DNA of 24,629 bases from Clostridia bacterium (GTDB taxonomy: Bacteria; Bacillota; Clostridia; Oscillospirales; Acutalibacteraceae), in contig CAAFVV010000007.1 in NCBI GenBank assembly GCA_900766585.1, positions 1-24,629 on the forward strand. Direction: 5' to 3'. The notes beneath the pieces were generated by a model. That model searched no databases. It worked only from the letters and a program-made list of their open reading frames with translations, and was not told the DNA's origin. A program made the position numbers and the translations under genes. This document shows positions 21,630 through 24,629 of this stretch, in pieces (positions within the stretch are counted from its first letter, which is position 1; the number at the start of each line of letters is the position of its first letter).

Positions 21630-22898
21630 ATGCTGGATATAAAAGTCATTCGTGACGACCCCGCGCGGGTCAAGGCTGCCATGCGCAGCCGCAATAAGGA
21701 CATGGATGCGGTGATCGACGAGCTGCTCGATGTGGACAGCCGCCGCCGCGAGGCCATCGCCCGTTCCGAGACACTCAAGGCGGAGCAGAATCAGCTCAAC
21801 CGGCAGATCCCGATGCTGAAAAAGCAGGGTGTCGACGTGACGGAGCAGCTCGCGGAGATGAAGAAAGACGCGGCGGAGAGCAAACAGCTGTCGGCTCTGG
21901 TGAGCGAGCTGGAGCAGAAGCAGCGCGACCTTTTGCTGTCCATTCCGAACATCCCGCATGAGAGTGTGCCGGTCGGCAAGGACGACAGCGAAAATGTGGA
22001 GCTGCGCCGGTTCGGCGAGCCGACAAAATTCGATTTTGAGCCGAAGGCGCACTGGGATCTCGGCAAGGCGCTCGGGATTCTCGATCCCGATACCGCCGCC
22101 AAGGTGACGGGCGCGCGCTTCCACTTTTACCGCGGGCTCGGCTCCCGCCTGGAGCGCTCCATCATCAACTTCTACCTCAATACCCATACCGAGCACGGCT
22201 ACACGGAGATCTTCCCGCCGTATATGGTCAACCGCGCGTCCATGACCGGCACCGGACAGCTCCCGAAATTTGAAGAGGACGCGTTCCACCTCTCCAATGA
22301 GGATTACTTCCTGATTCCGACCGCCGAGGTGCCTGTGACGAATATGCACCGCGACGAGATCCTGACCCAGCCGCTGCCGGTGAAATACTGCGCCTATTCT
22401 GCCTGCTTCCGCGCCGAAGCCGGTTCGGCAGGACGCGATACCCGCGGCCTGATCCGCCAGCATCAGTTCAACAAGGTCGAGCTGGTCAAGTTTGCCGATC
22501 CCGATCACAGCTATGAGGAGCTGGAGTCTTTGACCCACGACGCGGAGCGGGTGCTGCAGCTGCTGGGGCTGCCCTATCGCGTGGTTGTGCTTTCGACCGG
22601 CGACCTTGGCTTCTCCTCGGCTAAAACCTATGATATCGAGGTTTGGATGCCCTCCTACGGCCGTTATGTCGAGATCTCGAGCTGCTCCAACTTCGAGGAT
22701 TATCAGGCGCGCCGGGCGTCGATCCGCTTTAAGAAGTCCCCGACCGATAAAGCGCGCCTTGTGCATACGCTCAACGGCTCCGGTGTGGCGGTCGGCCGTA
22801 CGGTTGCCGCGATCATGGAGAATTATCAGAATGCCGATGGCAGCATCACGGTGCCTGAGGTGCTTCGTCCGTATATGGGGACGGATGTGATCCGCTGA
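21630..22898 (+). CDS. serS: Seryl-tRNA synthetase
   Basis: The 422-residue class II synthetase has an N-terminal coiled-coil arm (about 25-105), which binds the long variable arm of tRNA-Ser. The catalytic core has motif 2 (FRAEAGSAGRDTRGLIRQHQ) and motif 3 (GSGVAVGRTVAAIMENYQ). YFLIPTAEVPVTN is a further SerS block. It charges tRNA-Ser in the cytoplasm and also serves Sec tRNA where that exists. The ATG follows AAAGGAG. Only 30 nt separate it from spo0J, so there is no room for a T-box leader. A terminator follows at 22914-22941. Confidence 0.98.
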   Translation: MLDIKVIRDDPARVKAAMRSRNKDMDAVIDELLDVDSRRREAIARSETLKAEQNQLNRQIPMLKKQGVDVTEQLAEMKKDAAESKQLSALVSELEQKQRDLLLSIPNIPHESVPVGKDDSENVELRRFGEPTKFDFEPKAHWDLGKALGILDPDTAAKVTGARFHFYRGLGSRLERSIINFYLNTHTEHGYTEIFPPYMVNRASMTGTGQLPKFEEDAFHLSNEDYFLIPTAEVPVTNMHRDEILTQPLPVKYCAYSACFRAEAGSAGRDTRGLIRQHQFNKVELVKFADPDHSYEELESLTHDAERVLQLLGLPYRVVVLSTGDLGFSSAKTYDIEVWMPSYGRYVEISSCSNFEDYQARRASIRFKKSPTDKARLVHTLNGSGVAVGRTVAAIMENYQNADGSITVPEVLRPYMGTDVIR

Positions 22899-22913
22899 CC
22901 GCCTGAAAAAGGG

Positions 22914-22941
22914 CGCGTGAGGGCGTCTCACGCGTTCTTTT
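22914..22941 (+). terminator. Intrinsic terminator of serS
   Basis: CGCGTGAG (22914-22921) pairs with CTCACGCG (22927-22934), followed by TTCTTTT. Confidence 0.8.
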
Positions 22942-22981
22942 CTGCGTCTGCGGCGGACCGGCAAAAAGGGAGGAAAACGGG

Positions 22982-23770
22982 ATGGCAAGAGTGTGTCCGC
23001 TGTTCAGCGGCAGCAGCGGCAACTGCGTGCTTGTCGGCTCGGCAAGGGAGGGTGTGCTGGTGGATGCCGGTGTCAGTGCCCGCCGGATCGAACAGGCGCT
23101 GCGTGACCGTGGGATTGCCCCCGAGTCCATCCGCGCTGTATTGGTCACGCATGAGCACCGCGACCATATCGCCGGTCTGCGGGTGCTGACGCGCCGCTAC
23201 GGCTTCCCGGTCTGCGGTACGGTTGGTACGCTGGAAGCGCTTGCCGCGGCGGATGCCGTGCCGCCCGATGCGGCGCTGATGCCGATATCCGGCCGCGCGT
23301 CGGTCGGGTCGTTGGTTGTGTCTCCCTTCGCCACCTCGCATGACTGCCGCCAAAGCTGCGGCTATGTGATCGAGCTGCCGGACGAGCGGCGGGTGGCGGT
23401 GGCGACCGATACCGGTGTCGCGACAGAGGAGATGAAGGCGGCGCTGCCCGGCTGTGACTGTGTGATCATTGAGTCGAACCATGATCCGGAGATGCTGTGG
23501 CGCGGTCCGTATCCGTATGTGCTGAAGACCCGCATTGCCTCCGAGTCCGGGCATCTTGCCAATGCGGACTGCGCGGCACTTTTGCCCGAGCTGGTGCGCC
23601 GCGGGACGACACGGCTGATCCTGGCGCACCTGAGTGCCGAAAATAACACCCCGCGGCTGGCGCTCGGCACCGCGTCGGCGGCGCTCGCGCGGGCGAGTCT
23701 GACCGCGGGCGTGGACTATCTGCTGGAAGCTGCCGCACCGCAATCTGTAGAGGATGTGACGATCTTCTGA
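22982..23770 (+). CDS. walJ: Metallo-beta-lactamase fold hydrolase WalJ (YycJ)
   Basis: The 262-residue protein begins with CPLFSGSSGNCVLV, typical of YycJ/WalJ. It carries the metal site THEHRDHIAGL, TSHDC and ATDTG, so the two-metal active site appears intact. Family members resemble exonucleases or RNases, and B. subtilis WalJ is reported to affect DNA replication and mismatch repair; the exact substrate is uncertain. In Bacillus the gene lies in the walRK cluster near rlmH. Here rlmH directly follows with overlapping stop and start (TGATG), so the two are translationally coupled, while walRK are absent from the window. The ATG follows GGGAGGA. Confidence 0.92.
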   Translation: MARVCPLFSGSSGNCVLVGSAREGVLVDAGVSARRIEQALRDRGIAPESIRAVLVTHEHRDHIAGLRVLTRRYGFPVCGTVGTLEALAAADAVPPDAALMPISGRASVGSLVVSPFATSHDCRQSCGYVIELPDERRVAVATDTGVATEEMKAALPGCDCVIIESNHDPEMLWRGPYPYVLKTRIASESGHLANADCAALLPELVRRGTTRLILAHLSAENNTPRLALGTASAALARASLTAGVDYLLEAAAPQSVEDVTIF

Positions 23771-24252
23771 TGATCAATCTGACTGTGATCGCCGTCGGCA
23801 GCCTGAAGGAACGCTTTTGGCGCGACGCGTGTGCGGAATATCAAAAGCGGCTGTCGGCGTTTTGCCGGGTCGAGCTGATCGAAATTGCAGAGGAGCGCGC
23901 ACCGCAGGATCCGTCTGTGGCGCAGAAGGCGCAGGTGATCGAGGCGGAGGGCAGGCGCATCGTGGCAAAGATTCCGGCTTCGGCAGCGGTGATCGCCCTG
24001 TGCATTGAGGGCGAGGAGATGACATCCCCGCAGCTGGCGGCAAAGCTCGAATCGCTTGCGGTAAACGGCGTTGGCCGTGCCGCGCTGGTGATCGGCGGCT
24101 CGTTCGGGCTGTGGGATGAGGTGAAGCGGCGCGCCGTGCTGCGGCTGTCATTTTCCCCGATGACCTTTCCGCACCAGCTTGCCCGGGTCATGCTGTTAGA
24201 ACAGCTCTACCGCGCCGCGCAGATCCAGACGGGCGGAAAATACCATAAGTGA
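23770..24252 (+). CDS. rlmH: 23S rRNA (pseudouridine1915-N3)-methyltransferase
   Basis: The 160-residue protein matches the RlmH length. It contains the SPOUT-fold knot: LVIGGSFGLWDEVKRRA, LSFSPMTFPHQLARVMLLEQ, then YRAAQIQTGGKYHK at the end. It methylates pseudouridine 1915 in helix 69 of the assembled 70S ribosome, using S-adenosylmethionine. Its start overlaps the stop of walJ by one base. No terminator is seen directly after it; a strong promoter begins 13 nt downstream. Confidence 0.98.
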   Translation: MINLTVIAVGSLKERFWRDACAEYQKRLSAFCRVELIEIAEERAPQDPSVAQKAQVIEAEGRRIVAKIPASAAVIALCIEGEEMTSPQLAAKLESLAVNGVGRAALVIGGSFGLWDEVKRRAVLRLSFSPMTFPHQLARVMLLEQLYRAAQIQTGGKYHK

Positions 24253-24264
24253 TGCGGCTTTCGG

Positions 24265-24293
24265 TTGACAAATGCCCGTGTGTCGTGTACAAT
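24265..24293 (+). promoter_or_regulatory. Strong sigma-A promoter upstream of the tRNA-Arg region
   Basis: TTGACA (24265-24270), a 17-bp spacer and TACAAT (24288-24293). The next features downstream are the degenerate and intact tRNA-Arg sequences. The leader includes a CGCAGT/ACTGCG hairpin (24353-24358 with 24367-24372). Confidence 0.85.
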
Positions 24294-24380
24294 ATTGAGT
24301 ATGCTTTGGCCGTTTAACCGGGGAGAGTGTCTGCCCTGTCAAAAGAAGCAAACGCAGTCCGTTTGAACTGCGCTGCCTAT

Positions 24381-24450
24381 GCGCTTGTACCTCAGTAGGA
24401 TAGAGGGTCCGCCTCCTAAGCGGTAGGTCGTTCGAGTCCAGGAGGGGCTC
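24381..24450 (+). pseudogene. Degenerate tRNA-Arg(CCU)-like sequence
   Basis: The D arm (CCTC, loop AGTAGGATA, GAGG), an anticodon loop CTCCTAA with anticodon CCT, and the T loop TTCGAGT are clear. Only one G lies between the variable loop AGGTC and the T loop, where five stem bases are expected. The 3' side of the T stem reads CCAGG, so the bases CTGG that should pair with it are missing. The acceptor 5' strand GCGCTTG does not pair properly with the 3' strand, and no CCA is encoded. It is probably a non-functional remnant of a tRNA-Arg gene. Confidence 0.7.
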
Positions 24451-24484
24451 GGAAGTATAAATAGTAGTTATAAAATTAGCAAAT

Positions 24485-24561
24485 GTCTCGGTAGCTCAGC
24501 TGGATAGAGCACCGCCCTCCTAAGGCGGGGGTCGGGGGTTCAAATCCCTTCCGGGACGCCA
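24485..24561 (+). tRNA. tRNA-Arg(CCU)
   Basis: All parts fold. The acceptor GTCTCGG pairs with CCGGGAC (one G-U), with discriminator G and encoded CCA. The D arm is GCTC/GAGC. The anticodon stem is CCGCC/GGCGG with loop CTCCTAA, anticodon CCT at 24519-24521. The T arm is GGGGG/CCCTT (two G-U pairs) with loop TTCAAAT. It decodes AGG. A terminator follows at once. Confidence 0.97.
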
Positions 24562-24569
24562 AAAATTCC

Positions 24570-24609
24570 GCTGTAAGCCTTGATTTTACGAGGTTTACAG
24601 CGTTTTTTT
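24570..24609 (+). terminator. Intrinsic terminator after tRNA-Arg
   Basis: GCTGTAAGCCT (24570-24580) pairs with AGGTTTACAGC (24591-24601), one mismatch, followed by G and seven T residues. Confidence 0.9.
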
Positions 24610-24629
24610 ATTTTGACGCTGCCTCGGTG

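Noticed and set aside
19900..21630. parS site near spo0J
   Set aside because: No sequence close to TGTTTCACGTGAAACA was found by eye here or elsewhere in the window; only partial half sites such as TTTCACG near 13608 occur.

Overview
The window reads as chromosomal DNA from a GC-rich, anaerobic Firmicute of the class Clostridia, most likely an Oscillospiraceae/Ruminococcaceae-type gut bacterium. The evidence is a class III (oxygen-sensitive) ribonucleotide reductase, an FMN riboswitch in front of a RibU-type ECF vitamin transporter, a G5/3D cell-wall protein, a TagD/TagF glycerol-phosphate pathway, Soj/Spo0J, strong Shine-Dalgarno sites and textbook sigma-A promoters (several TTGACA-17-TATAAT or near). 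The lineage is an inference from gene content and composition. The grouping soj-spo0J-serS-walJ-rlmH recalls genes that lie near the replication origin in Bacillus, so the right half may be origin-proximal.

Layout. Bases 1-305: a small unrecognised plus-strand protein facing a shared hairpin terminator. Bases 305-5100, minus strand: G5/3D wall protein, terminator, rpsO promoter and leader, rpsO, pnp, then an FMN riboswitch with its terminator and ribU. Bases 5100-5848: a divergent intergenic region, AT-richer than the rest, holding the wall-protein promoter and a likely operator for the next gene. Bases 5849-8534, plus strand: XRE regulator, yebC, MATE exporter. Bases 8649-11592: NrdR-controlled nrdD-nrdG. 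Bases 11613-13647: two tandem paralogous membrane proteins with RING-like and zinc-ribbon N-termini. Bases 13625-17982: envelope sugar genes (galU, an orphan Met8-like protein, a TagF-like/GT4 fusion, tagD). Bases 18028-24252: uvrC, soj, spo0J, serS, walJ and rlmH. Bases 24265-24610: a strong promoter, a degenerate tRNA-Arg(CCU) copy, an intact tRNA-Arg(CCU) and a strong terminator.

Most genes are housekeeping. The parts most worth a second look are: the pair of RING-like membrane proteins with a terminator-like hairpin in their leader; a long multi-segment hairpin just in front of pnp that resembles in concept the processed pnp leader of E. coli; the FMN riboswitch placed 24 nt after the pnp stop, so that pnp transcripts may run into it; the NrdR operator pair at nrdD and a perfect 15-bp inverted repeat between nrdD and nrdG; the fused TagF-GT4 enzyme next to tagD; and the damaged tRNA-Arg copy beside an intact one. 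No CRISPR array, insertion sequence, prophage or integrase was seen.
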